From Haloferula sp. BvORR071 (GTDB lineage Bacteria; Verrucomicrobiota; Verrucomicrobiia; Verrucomicrobiales; Akkermansiaceae): a stretch of 64,000 nt of DNA. Under the pieces are notes generated by a model. It made no database searches. It was given only the letters and a program-made list of their open reading frames with translations, and was not told the origin of the DNA. How positions within the stretch are numbered: the stretch's first letter is position 1; the number at the start of each line of letters is the position of its first letter. Of this stretch, positions 17,830 to 27,142 are shown piece by piece. The position numbers and the translations under genes are program-made. The stretch spans positions 124,001 to 188,000 of the forward strand of contig NZ_BATP01000034.1 in the NCBI RefSeq assembly GCF_000739615.1, read 5' to 3'.

Positions 17830-18268
17830 GCGAACGATCGGGCTTAAGCGGCAGGATTCTAGGGAATCGCGTGCTGGGTGCTTCTTCTCTGTTGCGCGAA
17901 ATCTGATACTTCCTTGCGGATGCGCCGTGATGAAGGTCTATCGCCAAACGATCTCGAAGCGCTTGCGAGGAACGTGCTCTTCCAAGCGGGGAGCCATGCA
18001 GGATGAGGGCGGAGCCGACTCCGGCAACAGTCAACCTGACTGGACGCCCTCTCCCGTAGTCCGCCAGAGATCTGTTAGAGCGTGCTCCCCGCAGGGAACT
18101 CGTCCTGCTGGCTCCACTGGTCAATTGCGTATCGGTTTTTCTGCAAGAGACGCGAGGTTTCTAGCGCCGGAATCGGCATGTTAGCAGGGACCGATGGAGA
18201 ACGCGGCGACCTCGCGACGAATGCGCGCTTCGATGCTCTACCGGGAAAGTATCGCCAGAAAAACCTCC
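17830..18268. promoter_or_regulatory. Divergent intergenic region between the sugar dehydrogenase and the PATR protein
   Basis: About 440 bases with no convincing gene. It must hold the promoters of both flanking genes. Visible structure: a near-palindrome at 17953-17969 (CTCG, the palindrome AAGCGCTT, then CGAG offset by one base), and at 18128-18146 the 19-base CGTATCGGTTTTTCTGCAA, which recurs with two changes before the GH38 gene. No clear -10/-35 pair or strong Shine-Dalgarno was seen. Confidence 0.5.
18128..18146 (+). promoter_or_regulatory. Shared 19-base upstream element, copy 1
   Basis: CGTATCGGTTTTTCTGCAA, ending 122 bases before the ATG at 18269. The same element with CG changed to GC at positions 6-7 lies at 43458-43476, and similarity extends about 6 bases to the left (CAA, then a T). 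Being intergenic in both places suggests a promoter or regulator site, but no factor can be named. Confidence 0.35.
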
Positions 18269-21200
18269 ATGAGAACCTCCTTTCCTACACTCGCCATTTC
18301 CCGCACGGCACTTCTTGCCACCAGCCTTGGCCTCGCGGTTGCAGCTCATGCCGCTGAGACTGTCATCGCCAAGCTCGACAATGCTGACAACCTGAACCTC
18401 GGCTCGAGCTGGTTGGGAGGAGTGACTCCCGGCAGCAGCGATGTCGCGTCTTGGGATGCGGCTGTAACGGCTGAAAACACAACCTTGCTCGGCGGCGATC
18501 TTTCTTGGGCCGGTATCCGCGTCTCCAACCCAGGGGGTCCGGTCACGATCAATGCCGGCAACACCCTGGGGAGCCTCGGCATCGACATGAGCGTGGCGAC
18601 CCAGAATCTCGTGCTCGCGCAACCGATTGTTCTCAATGCGGCGCAAACTTGGAACGTGGCTGGCGGGACCAGCTTGACCACGTCAGGCGCTCTTACGGGC
18701 ACGCCGCTCACCCTGACGAAGACCGGTCTCGGTACTGCCACCTTGTCATCGAACGGCAATACTTTCGCCGCGGCAGTGACCGTGAGCCAGGGAACACTTG
18801 CCCTGAACCACGCGCTGGCCATGGGTGCTGTAACCAATGCCGTGACGCTTGGTGATGCCAACAGCGGTGCAAACCCCGCGGAGTTCAAGGTGGATAGCGG
18901 CATCGCCGGCACCCTGAATCTGCCCTCGATCTCGAGTTCAAACTTCGGTAGCGCCCAGACCATCACCATCAATGGAGGCTCCTCCCTGGGAGCCAATGCC
19001 GCGGGCTTGGCCACTACTCTCAGTCTTGCAGGCAGCGTGCCGGTGACGCTCAAGGCCACTCAAACAGGCACGAGCCACAGCACGGCGCAGGACGTCAACT
19101 GGCGCATTCAAGGAAGCGGCATTCCCGCCGGAACCACCGCATTGATACTCGACGGCACTTCAAAGTCTCTCCGGACCAGCCAATTGAGCAACACCTCGGA
19201 CGCGAGTGATTTCACCGGCGACGTATTGATCAAAGGTACGGTCGCGACCCAGAACCGGACCTATCTCGCCCAAACCGCGGTCAACCAGAACCTTGGCTTC
19301 GTTAAAAACGATATCACGGTTGGCGATGGGGTCGCCTCAACCACTTGGACTCTCGTTTGGGGCGGTGAGACGATCGGGGCCCTCAATGGACCGGGCAATA
19401 TCACCCTCAACAACCAGAATGCGCTCAATAGCATCGGCCTGACGATCGGGAATAACAACCGCAACGGGGTGCACAATGGCAATATCGGTGGTGGCTTCGG
19501 GATCGCCAAGGTGGGCACCGGCACCCAGGAACTGAATGGTGCCAGCACCTACTCCGGCACTACCACATTGACGAATGGCACGCTCCGGCTGAAGCGGGCC
19601 AACGCCGCCACCTGGAGCAACAGCAATGTCGCGGTGAGCACGGACACGGCGAATACGCCGACCTTGCAGTTGAACGCTGCGGTCGCGGGAGACACCTGGA
19701 CCTTCGCTAAACAGATCACGGGCGGATCCACCACCGCGAAGATCGAGAAGGTCGGCCCGGGCGCCGTGGTTCTCAGCCCTGCCGCGAGCAGTTCGTTTGT
19801 TGGCACCGCTTCTGGCGCCTTGACCGTGACCGAAGGCAAGCTGGTCCTGAACTCGACTGGCTTCACGACCGCGCCCGTGGTCAGCGTGGCCGGTGGGGCA
19901 TCTTTCGCCGGCACCGCTGCTGCAGGAGCGGTTACCGCTTCAGCGGGCGGCATTGTCCAAGGCGGCTACAACGGCACCGGCACCCTGACGGCAGGAAGCC
20001 TCACCTTCAACGGAGCCGGCACCATCGCCGGTGCGCTTTCTTCCAGCGTCACGCCGCTGGTTGTGAGCGGTGCCTTGACCACCTCGGGAGGAGCAAGCTC
20101 CATCTCCGTGAGTCTAACCGGCGGTGTACCCGCAAATGGAACGTATCACTTGGTCCAGTTCGGTTCGTACGGCGGCAGCATCGGCAACTTCAAGTTCGCC
20201 TCGCCGGTGCGCGCGATGAGCCTGCAGCAGAATGGCAACTTCATCGACGTGGCCATCAACAGCTCGAACTATCCGATCTGGACCGGCGGCGGCAGTGGCA
20301 ACTGGAGCTCCAATGGTGGCAGCGGCAACTGGAAGCTCTCTTCCGACAGCAGCGGCACGGATTTCCTCGCCCTCGACAATACCCTGTTCGACGACGGCGT
20401 TGGAGCAGGGAATACCGCCATCACGGTGGGCCTCACCGACATCAGCCCGGGCATCATCACCTTCAACAACAGCAGCAAGGACTACACGCTCACCCAGGCA
20501 AACGGAAAGGACATCCTCACCGGCAGCCTGGTCAAGACCGGCAGCGGCAAGCTCACCATCTCCGGTAGCTTCAGCTTCCCCGGTGGATCGACCCTCAGCG
20601 GTGGCACCGTTTCGATCGCCAACGAAACGGCGCTGGGCACCGGCAACCGTACCCTGAATGGTGGCACGCTGGAATACACTGGCGCGAGCGCCACCTGGAG
20701 CCGCGCCACCACAGTCAATGCCCCCGGCGGGACCATCGCCGTGACTGATCCCGCCGCCGTGCTCACTCACGCGGGTAGCCTCTCCGGCAGTGGGACGCTT
20801 ACCAAGGCCGGCGTAGGCACACTCGCTCTCAGCTTGGCCTCAGGCACGGTGGATATGCCGTTCACGATTGCCGGAGGAACCTTGAACCTGAACTACGGTG
20901 GCAATGCGGTCACTTGCACCGGCAATATCACCGGCAGCACGGGCGTGCTGCGACTCGATGGCACCGGGGCCAGCGCGACCACCGGCTTGACGCTGACCGG
21001 CACCAATACCTTCTCCGGCGACACTCAGATCTATGGCCGCCGGATCTTCCTGAACAGTCCTACCGCAAACGGAGGCATGGGCGGGAACGTCGTCGTCAAG
21101 GCTGGCAACTGGGCCTTCCACGGCCTCACCATCATGACCGACGAGCAGATCGCCGACAGTGCGGTGCTGCGTTTCGAGAATACCGACAATGCCTACGACG

Positions 21201-22507
21201 TCCGCCTCAACGGCCACACCGAGACCTTGGCCGGCATCGAGTCGCTGGAAAGCGGCCAAGGCACGAACAATACCTTCTGCATCATTGAGAACGCTGGTTA
21301 CGATGGCGGAAATGATGCCAACGGAATGGCTGATGGCACCCTGATCCTGAATGGCAGCGGCGATCACACCTACTTCGGACAACTGCGCGACCAGAATAAT
21401 CCCTCGGGCACTAACAAGCTCAACTTGGTCAAGACAGGGGCCGGCACACAGATTCTTCAAGGTCCAGGCATCTCCTACTCCGGCACCACTCAGATCGGTG
21501 GCACCAGTCTGCTGGTGCTGGATAGCGCCAGCAGCTTCAAGAGCTCGGCGGTCACCGTGGGAAATGGTGCCACGCTCCAACTGCTCGGTTCGACTACCAT
21601 GTCCGGATCCCCGGCGCTCAATGTATCCGCAGGCGGCTCCTTGAAGGTGGATGTGGATGGCACCGGAACCTACACCGTACCTATTGCTCAAACCTTGGCT
21701 GGCAGCGGGACGATTGCAGGTGGCCTCAGCGTTAGCGGCACTCTGTCACCCGGCGATACCATCGGCACGCTGACCTGCACCGGCTACTGCGACCTCAGCT
21801 TCGACTCCCACATCACCTGGCAAGTTGGCAGTTCATGGGCATCACCCACGGCGGATTCGATCCACTGCCAGGGATTCGGCGTCTTCTCCGATAGCGTCTC
21901 TCCTGCGGTCATCACGATCAGCCCCGAAGGCCTGACCGGGTTCACCGAAACGGCAAAGACCTTTACCTTGGTCCAAGGGACCGAGCCGGGCCAGGGCTTT
22001 GATGCCTCTGCCTTCCGGATCGATGCCTCCGCCTTTGTCGCGGCCACCGGCTCCTACGGCAGCTGGGGCATCCAGCAAAATGGCAACAAGCTTGAGCTGG
22101 TTTACACCCCCGGCACTGCCACGCCCTTCAACGTCTGGGCCGCTGCGCTCATCGCCAATCCCGCGGATCGTGCTGCGCTCGGCGATCCCGATCATGACGG
22201 CTTGCCGAATGTCCTCGAGTTCATCCTCGACGGCAATCCCGTCAATCCAGCCATCACCAATCTGCCGACGGTCAGCGCTTCCGGGACAAATCTCGTATTC
22301 ACCTACACCCGCCGCGACGATGCGGAATACTTGAATCCAAGTGTCGAGTTCGACGCGGATCTTGCCGATGTCTGGACCACCGCAGTCTCGGGCAGCAACT
22401 GCAGCATCGTGGTGACGGAGAACGGAGCGAATCCCGACACCGTCACGGTCACGATTCCCAAGCAGACGAATGTAAAGCTCTTCGCGCGGCTCAAGGTGAA
22501 TCCCTGA
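18269..22507 (+). CDS. Autotransporter-associated (PATR) beta-strand repeat secreted protein
   Basis: 1412 residues from the ATG at 18269, chosen because a clean signal peptide starts there (MRTSFPTLAISRTALLATSL, then AAHAAE); the frame stays open upstream to 18194 but that extension is charged and would bury the signal. The body is Gly/Ser/Thr/Asn-rich with autotransporter-associated repeats, for example LTKTGLGTATLSSNGNTF, IAKVGTGTQELNGASTYSG, LVKTGSGKLTISG and LVKTGAGTQILQG, which fold as a right-handed beta-helix passenger. There is no C-terminal beta-barrel; instead the protein ends with LGDPDHDGLPNVLEFILDGN and a tail (FTYTRRDDAEYLNPSVEFD ... FARLKVNP) related to the proteins at 87 and 3779. 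Likely an exported surface structure protein; its partner for surface display is not evident. Confidence 0.85.
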   Translation: MRTSFPTLAISRTALLATSLGLAVAAHAAETVIAKLDNADNLNLGSSWLGGVTPGSSDVASWDAAVTAENTTLLGGDLSWAGIRVSNPGGPVTINAGNTLGSLGIDMSVATQNLVLAQPIVLNAAQTWNVAGGTSLTTSGALTGTPLTLTKTGLGTATLSSNGNTFAAAVTVSQGTLALNHALAMGAVTNAVTLGDANSGANPAEFKVDSGIAGTLNLPSISSSNFGSAQTITINGGSSLGANAAGLATTLSLAGSVPVTLKATQTGTSHSTAQDVNWRIQGSGIPAGTTALILDGTSKSLRTSQLSNTSDASDFTGDVLIKGTVATQNRTYLAQTAVNQNLGFVKNDITVGDGVASTTWTLVWGGETIGALNGPGNITLNNQNALNSIGLTIGNNNRNGVHNGNIGGGFGIAKVGTGTQELNGASTYSGTTTLTNGTLRLKRANAATWSNSNVAVSTDTANTPTLQLNAAVAGDTWTFAKQITGGSTTAKIEKVGPGAVVLSPAASSSFVGTASGALTVTEGKLVLNSTGFTTAPVVSVAGGASFAGTAAAGAVTASAGGIVQGGYNGTGTLTAGSLTFNGAGTIAGALSSSVTPLVVSGALTTSGGASSISVSLTGGVPANGTYHLVQFGSYGGSIGNFKFASPVRAMSLQQNGNFIDVAINSSNYPIWTGGGSGNWSSNGGSGNWKLSSDSSGTDFLALDNTLFDDGVGAGNTAITVGLTDISPGIITFNNSSKDYTLTQANGKDILTGSLVKTGSGKLTISGSFSFPGGSTLSGGTVSIANETALGTGNRTLNGGTLEYTGASATWSRATTVNAPGGTIAVTDPAAVLTHAGSLSGSGTLTKAGVGTLALSLASGTVDMPFTIAGGTLNLNYGGNAVTCTGNITGSTGVLRLDGTGASATTGLTLTGTNTFSGDTQIYGRRIFLNSPTANGGMGGNVVVKAGNWAFHGLTIMTDEQIADSAVLRFENTDNAYDVRLNGHTETLAGIESLESGQGTNNTFCIIENAGYDGGNDANGMADGTLILNGSGDHTYFGQLRDQNNPSGTNKLNLVKTGAGTQILQGPGISYSGTTQIGGTSLLVLDSASSFKSSAVTVGNGATLQLLGSTTMSGSPALNVSAGGSLKVDVDGTGTYTVPIAQTLAGSGTIAGGLSVSGTLSPGDTIGTLTCTGYCDLSFDSHITWQVGSSWASPTADSIHCQGFGVFSDSVSPAVITISPEGLTGFTETAKTFTLVQGTEPGQGFDASAFRIDASAFVAATGSYGSWGIQQNGNKLELVYTPGTATPFNVWAAALIANPADRAALGDPDHDGLPNVLEFILDGNPVNPAITNLPTVSASGTNLVFTYTRRDDAEYLNPSVEFDADLADVWTTAVSGSNCSIVVTENGANPDTVTVTIPKQTNVKLFARLKVNP

Positions 22508-22825
22508 ATTTCCCCGGCCCGCGTGGTTCGTCGAGGTCCCGCCCGGGTTCTGGTGGCAAAAAAAAAGAGGGAGGCACGTCGAAAGGCGGGCCTCCCTCTT
22601 ACGTTCTTGAAATGAACGTCGCATCCCTTGCTGTGTCCCTGCTCACCGGGCTTCGTGCCGATGTGCAATCCGCGATCGCCGCCGGCAATCTCTTCGACAA
22701 TGAAGCTGAAGTACTAGGTGTGAAGTAGGAGCGCGTCATGATCCTTCGGTTGATGGGAAAATGAGTATGCAAAGTTCCGCAACAGAAAGGAGGTCGTAGC
22801 AGGGGAGGATAGGCACTATGCTCAC
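22508..22825. other. Intergenic region with leftward terminator and Verru_Chthon leader
   Basis: About 320 bases. It holds the hairpin at 22558-22600, a second small hairpin (ACGTTC 22601-22606 with GAACGT 22614-22619), and a 38-codon forward reading frame 22612-22728 (ATG to TAG) without a Shine-Dalgarno, which I do not accept as a gene. Purine-rich ribosome-binding sequences (AAAGGAGGT at 22786-22794, GGGGAGG at 22802-22808) and a three-codon minicistron at 22818-22829 precede the gene at 22826. Confidence 0.5.
22558..22600 (-). terminator. Strong intrinsic terminator pointing left
   Basis: AAGAGGGAGGC (22565-22575) pairs perfectly over 11 bases with GCCTCCCTCTT (22590-22600) across a 14-base loop. 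On the plus strand a run of nine A (22558-22566) precedes the stem, so on the minus strand the hairpin is followed by a run of T: the classic Rho-independent layout for leftward transcripts. On the plus strand no T-run follows, so it is at best a weak stop for the PATR gene. Confidence 0.75.
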
Positions 22826-22829
22826 ATGA
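22818..22829 (+). promoter_or_regulatory. Three-codon minicistron (M-L-T) overlapping the next start
   Basis: ATG CTC ACA TGA at 22818-22829. The purine-rich GGGGAGG at 22802-22808 is 9 bases from this ATG but 17 from the ATG at 22826, and the TGA of the minicistron overlaps that start as ATGA. This favours termination-reinitiation on the Verru_Chthon A gene. Confidence 0.4.
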
Positions 22830-25800
22830 CGCCCGGATTCCAAAGGACCGCGCTCGGCTGCCGCCAGGGAAAGTTTCCGCACTGCCGCCATGCTCATGAT
22901 CGCGGCTTCGCGCTGATCGTGGTGATGGTCCTGATGGTGCTATTGATGGTGCTGACCGTGGGCCTGCTTCAGTTGAGCAGTGTATCGCTCCGGACTGCAA
23001 CTCATGGCACGATGCTGGCCGAGGCCCGCGCGAATGCCCGGCTTTCGCTGATGCTGGCCATCAACCAGCTCCAGAAGGAAATGGGGCCTGACCGGCGGAT
23101 CAGCGCGCCTGCTGGCATTCTTGATAGCAGTCCCGACTCCCCGGAGCCCGACGGCGTGAACCAACCTCACTTTACCGGGGTTTGGGACGCCACCGAATCC
23201 CCTTTCAACAAGTGGACCCTCGACAAACCTTCCTACGACAAGCAGCAGACCTTCCGGAGTTGGCTGGTGTCGGGTGATCCCGCCAAGATCCGCACGCTGG
23301 ACTTCGCGAAGAGCGGAGTGTCTGCCGGTGACGAGAGCCGGATCGCCGTAGGCAGCGGAAAGCGCGATCACCGTGAAGTGGCGGTGCCGCTGCTGCCCGG
23401 AGATCACGCGGGCTTTGCCTGGTGGACTTCCGATGACGGAACCAAGGCAGTCCTGCGACCTGGAGAGGCAACGAAGTCCTCGTCGAAGTTCGATACTCTC
23501 GTCAGTAGCCGGCGCGGCAATGGCAATGGCCATGCCGAACTCGATCCGCGGATTCCCTCCCGCGACCAAGGTCTCGATGGCCGACTGGTCGACTTGCCCA
23601 CCACCGATGCGGCGGTGACCTCCGCCAATTCTGGCGAAAGCGTTTCGGAAGAACTGATCCACGACCTCACGACCCGCAGCGAGATCGTGCCGGTGGATGT
23701 CACTACCGGTGGCCTGCGCAAATGCATGAACGTCTACCTCGACTGGCTGGCAGCCCAGTCGCCTTCCACCCGTGCTTCCGCCGGCACCATTGGCAAGATG
23801 CGCAACGCCACGATGGACTATCGCATCTGCTCGTGGGACCAGCTCCGAAACTACGAGAGCCTTGCCCGCGCTGGCAGCATGGTGACCATCGATCCGGCGA
23901 CGAAGCGTCCGAAGATTCGGTCCCATAAGCAGACCGGCAATGCCAATGAGAAGGAGTGGAATCCGATCATCGGAGAGGATCGTTTTCGAATCCAACCGGT
24001 GCTGCTGAAATTTTGCTACGTGGTCAGCTATGCGACTGAGAAGCTGACCGCCCCGGCAGATCCCTCCAAGCCCTTCGCTTTGCGCCTTTTCCTCTACCCG
24101 ATGGCGGTGCTGTGGAATCCCTACAACGTCGACCTCGAGGTGCCGGAATACTGCGTGGCAGGTATCTGCCCGCTCACCTTCGAGATCAACAAGGGCAAGC
24201 CGGATGCCATCACCCTAGACCTCACCCGCAAGCAATCGGGCACCCGCTTTGCCTTCGGCCCGGAGATGGGTGGCGAGAAGTTGACCAATCTGTTGATCCC
24301 TGCCGGCGCGACCAAAGTCCTCTATCCACAGCCGGTGCGCTGGCAGACCCACCCGCAGGAGCATCGCAATAGCAAGTTCGTCTGGGAGTACTACATGTGG
24401 GCCCAAGCCAAGAAGTTCGACTTGGGTGACTCGAACTTCGGCGGGATTTTCAAGAACCTCCGCGGCAATCAGTCGGTCGCCAATTTCAGCTCGGTCGCGG
24501 CCGACGAATTTGCCGGTGCGGCGGGCGAAACCGTCAGCATCGCGGTCAATCCTTCGGTCGCGGATCCTGCCGGCAACGGCGGATCCTTCGGCGTCGACGG
24601 CACCCACAGTGACTGGTGGGGCAACAACGGCACCGGCACAGACAGCATGGACAGCCTGCAAAAATTCGGCGTGACCACCTCGGTGAGGTTCCAGGTCGAA
24701 AGCGCCACCGGCTCGCCTCAAGTTAGCTTGATTCCCGAAGGTGAGATTCCAGTGCGGACCTTCAGCCAACTCGAAAACCGGCCGACTCCCTTGCTCCTCT
24801 ACGAGATTTATCGCAAGCCTGCCGACGAAGATCTGTTCCCTTCGAAGAATGGTTCCTTCTCGATGCCCGGCAATCCGATCCATGCGCTCACCAGCAAGGC
24901 GCTCGGCAATACCGACGTGGTGACTCCTTGGTTTGAGAGTCCCTATTCCTTCCGCTTCAAGTCGTTAAGTTCTTGGGTCGACGTCACCAAGACCTTCCAG
25001 CTTCCGCCCGACCGCGATGACCGGGTCTACTTTGGTGAGAGCTATTCCCCCCGCGGCCAGCTCAATGTCGTCGACCAAGAGATCCCGCTGTCACCGCTGA
25101 CCTCCTTGGCCGAGCTCCAGCATCTGCCCCTGTTCGACTACCGGCCGACCTACGATCCCGGGCTCAAGTCCTTCAACTATCCGCAGTGGTACACCGGCGA
25201 CTATTGGTTCCACGAGGGCAAGGTGACTCAATTTCCGCAGAACCACGCGATTGGCAATTCCTATGCCAGTCCCGGCATCCCGTCCGACAAGCTGAACCAG
25301 GCGGGCTGGAAGTCCCAGTTCAACGCGCAGGCAAATCACCTGCGGGTGGACCGCTCCTATGTGGCGAATTCGGTGCTGTGGGACAGTTGGTTCTGTTCCT
25401 CACTCGCAGCGCAGGACGGTCTGCTGCTCACGCAGGACGGCGACAAGCGCAAGTCCCGACAGGTGGCGGAGGATTTCTTTGATCGCACCACACCCTTGCC
25501 GAACGATGCCATCCAGCCTTCCTTCCATGGCAATCTGGATGAATTGCTCGGCTCGCTTTTCGATGGCAGCGGCAATCCGACTCGTGATGCCTTTGAGAAG
25601 ATTGCCGGATACCTGCGTGTCGAAGGCGGCTTCAACATCAACTCCGTCTCCGAGGAGGCATGGGCTCACTTCCTCTCCAATCTCCTGTCGCGCCCGGTGC
25701 TGATGATGGAGTCCGTCACTGGCAAGGAACAGGTTTCGGTGCTCGGGCCGGAGAAAGGAAAATTCCTGATCTCCCGCAACTCGCTGGTGAATGCCCCTCC

Positions 25801-26431
25801 CGCAGACCGCAGCGGTGGCAAGGACGAGGACGACCGCTACTGGAATGGTGCGCGTGAGGTGACGGCCAAGCAGATCCGCGAACTGGCCGCCGCCATCGTC
25901 AAGCAGGTCAAGCAACGCGGGCCCTTCCTTTCGCTCAGTGAATTCGTCAATCGCAGGCTCAGCCGCGACAACAATCTGGCGCTTTCCGGGGCGCTCCAAG
26001 CGGCGCTCGACGATTCGAACGTGAGCATCAACGAGCCGCTGCGCGATGAAGCGATCACGGGCTCGGAGTCGACGTCCAAGGGCAGGCCGCAATACAAGTT
26101 TGCTGCTGCCGCCGCGGGTCCGCGCAAGCAGGGTATCACCGGCTATGTCACCCAGGCCGATCTGCTGGCCTCGCTCGGCACCTCAATCACCCCGCGCTCG
26201 GACACCTTCACCGTCCGAGCCATGGGTGAGGCCAAGGATCCCGACGGCAAGGTCCAGGTCCGAGTCTGGTGCGAGGCCGTAATCCAGCGTGGCGCCGATT
26301 ACATTGATCCGGCGGATGCCGCGTCTGTCGCAGCCACATCTCTCAAACCTCTCAATGCGCGCTTCGGACGCCGCTTCGAAATCGTCTCGTTCCGCTGGCT
26401 CAATCCCCAAGAACTGAAATCCGTCTCATGA
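22826..26431 (+). CDS. Verru_Chthon cassette protein A (prepilin-like, GspK-type N-terminus)
   Basis: 1201 residues. The N-terminal leader ends HAHDRG, followed by a prepilin-type hydrophobic helix FALIVVMVLMVLLMVLTVGL, so cleavage by a prepilin peptidase after Gly27 is likely. The usual Glu at +5 is missing, as in GspK-type minor pseudopilins. Next comes LSLMLAINQLQKEMGPDRR, a hallmark of the Verru_Chthon protein A family, then a very large globular part. Near the C-terminus, FLSLSEFVNRRL and the closing TFTVRAMGEAKD ... VWCEAVIQR resemble GspK-like modules. In this phylum protein A usually sits with three other prepilin-like proteins (B, C, D); none is next to it here. It overlaps the following gene by 4 bases (ATGA). 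It probably belongs to a pilus or type II secretion-like assembly whose role is unknown. Confidence 0.82.
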   Translation: MTPGFQRTALGCRQGKFPHCRHAHDRGFALIVVMVLMVLLMVLTVGLLQLSSVSLRTATHGTMLAEARANARLSLMLAINQLQKEMGPDRRISAPAGILDSSPDSPEPDGVNQPHFTGVWDATESPFNKWTLDKPSYDKQQTFRSWLVSGDPAKIRTLDFAKSGVSAGDESRIAVGSGKRDHREVAVPLLPGDHAGFAWWTSDDGTKAVLRPGEATKSSSKFDTLVSSRRGNGNGHAELDPRIPSRDQGLDGRLVDLPTTDAAVTSANSGESVSEELIHDLTTRSEIVPVDVTTGGLRKCMNVYLDWLAAQSPSTRASAGTIGKMRNATMDYRICSWDQLRNYESLARAGSMVTIDPATKRPKIRSHKQTGNANEKEWNPIIGEDRFRIQPVLLKFCYVVSYATEKLTAPADPSKPFALRLFLYPMAVLWNPYNVDLEVPEYCVAGICPLTFEINKGKPDAITLDLTRKQSGTRFAFGPEMGGEKLTNLLIPAGATKVLYPQPVRWQTHPQEHRNSKFVWEYYMWAQAKKFDLGDSNFGGIFKNLRGNQSVANFSSVAADEFAGAAGETVSIAVNPSVADPAGNGGSFGVDGTHSDWWGNNGTGTDSMDSLQKFGVTTSVRFQVESATGSPQVSLIPEGEIPVRTFSQLENRPTPLLLYEIYRKPADEDLFPSKNGSFSMPGNPIHALTSKALGNTDVVTPWFESPYSFRFKSLSSWVDVTKTFQLPPDRDDRVYFGESYSPRGQLNVVDQEIPLSPLTSLAELQHLPLFDYRPTYDPGLKSFNYPQWYTGDYWFHEGKVTQFPQNHAIGNSYASPGIPSDKLNQAGWKSQFNAQANHLRVDRSYVANSVLWDSWFCSSLAAQDGLLLTQDGDKRKSRQVAEDFFDRTTPLPNDAIQPSFHGNLDELLGSLFDGSGNPTRDAFEKIAGYLRVEGGFNINSVSEEAWAHFLSNLLSRPVLMMESVTGKEQVSVLGPEKGKFLISRNSLVNAPPADRSGGKDEDDRYWNGAREVTAKQIRELAAAIVKQVKQRGPFLSLSEFVNRRLSRDNNLALSGALQAALDDSNVSINEPLRDEAITGSESTSKGRPQYKFAAAAAGPRKQGITGYVTQADLLASLGTSITPRSDTFTVRAMGEAKDPDGKVQVRVWCEAVIQRGADYIDPADAASVAATSLKPLNARFGRRFEIVSFRWLNPQELKSVS

Positions 26432-27114
26432 AGTTCCTTTCCCTGTTCCGAGTGCTGGGTGTTCTGGCCTGCGCCAGCACTTCCCTACATGCCCAATCCG
26501 AAAGTGCCACCATCCGCCTCCTGGCCTTCAGCCGGGTGGGAGACGCCCGCGAGGTGATGGTCGCCGGTGCCGATGGCAAACCGCTTCACGACAAGCCGCT
26601 GGCCTTGCCGACCGAACAGCTCTCGCCGCCCCTGTCGGTTGGTTCACGCGCACTTGTCTTCCAGGCTGCTGGCACCACGCCTGCGCCTCTCGCAAAAGTG
26701 GAGCTCCCCGCGAGTGGCAAGGATTTCATCCTGGTCTTCTTCCCGGATCCCAAGGAAGGGCAGGCGGCCTACAAGGTAGATCCCGTGCCGATGCCCGAGG
26801 GAGGCTTTGGTTCCGGCGACCAAGCTTTCGTCAACTACAGCGGATCGAATGTCGCCTTTGTGATCGCCGGGGAAAAACTTCAGGTGCCCATGGGCAAGTC
26901 GGCGATCTATCATTCCAAGAAGACCGAGGGCACCCGCTCCATGGCCGGATATCAGCAGGGCAAGGACGGCAAGTGGAGCCAGACGCCGTTCTACTCCAGC
27001 CGGCTGATCGTCCAGGAGGGCGTGCGCAATTTCATTCTCGTCGTCCGCGATCCCAAGACCGGCGCTCCCGACTTCCGCGGTATCGCCGACTTCGTGGAGA
27101 AGGCGGCACCTTGA
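26428..27114 (+). CDS. Secreted protein of unknown function coupled to Verru_Chthon A
   Basis: 228 residues with a signal peptide (LFRVLGVLACASTSLHA). Its start overlaps the stop of the preceding gene as ATGA, so the two are translationally coupled and probably work together. I do not recognise the family from a motif. The content is beta-rich with a FILVFFPDPKEG strand and a closing RNFILVVRDPKTG ... FRGIADFVE. No cysteine-pair or metal-binding motif stands out. It may be a periplasmic or surface partner of the prepilin-like protein. Confidence 0.65.
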   Translation: MKFLSLFRVLGVLACASTSLHAQSESATIRLLAFSRVGDAREVMVAGADGKPLHDKPLALPTEQLSPPLSVGSRALVFQAAGTTPAPLAKVELPASGKDFILVFFPDPKEGQAAYKVDPVPMPEGGFGSGDQAFVNYSGSNVAFVIAGEKLQVPMGKSAIYHSKKTEGTRSMAGYQQGKDGKWSQTPFYSSRLIVQEGVRNFILVVRDPKTGAPDFRGIADFVEKAAP

Positions 27115-27142
27115 GCGCATTCAAGGGGATCGACCGGAGCTC

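Noticed and set aside
18269-22507. PATR protein as a classical type V autotransporter
   Set aside because: No C-terminal beta-barrel; the protein ends with a short beta domain shared with other large proteins.
22612-22728. 38-codon forward frame after the leftward terminator
   Set aside because: No ribosome-binding site, and no recognisable sequence; noted only as a possible relic.
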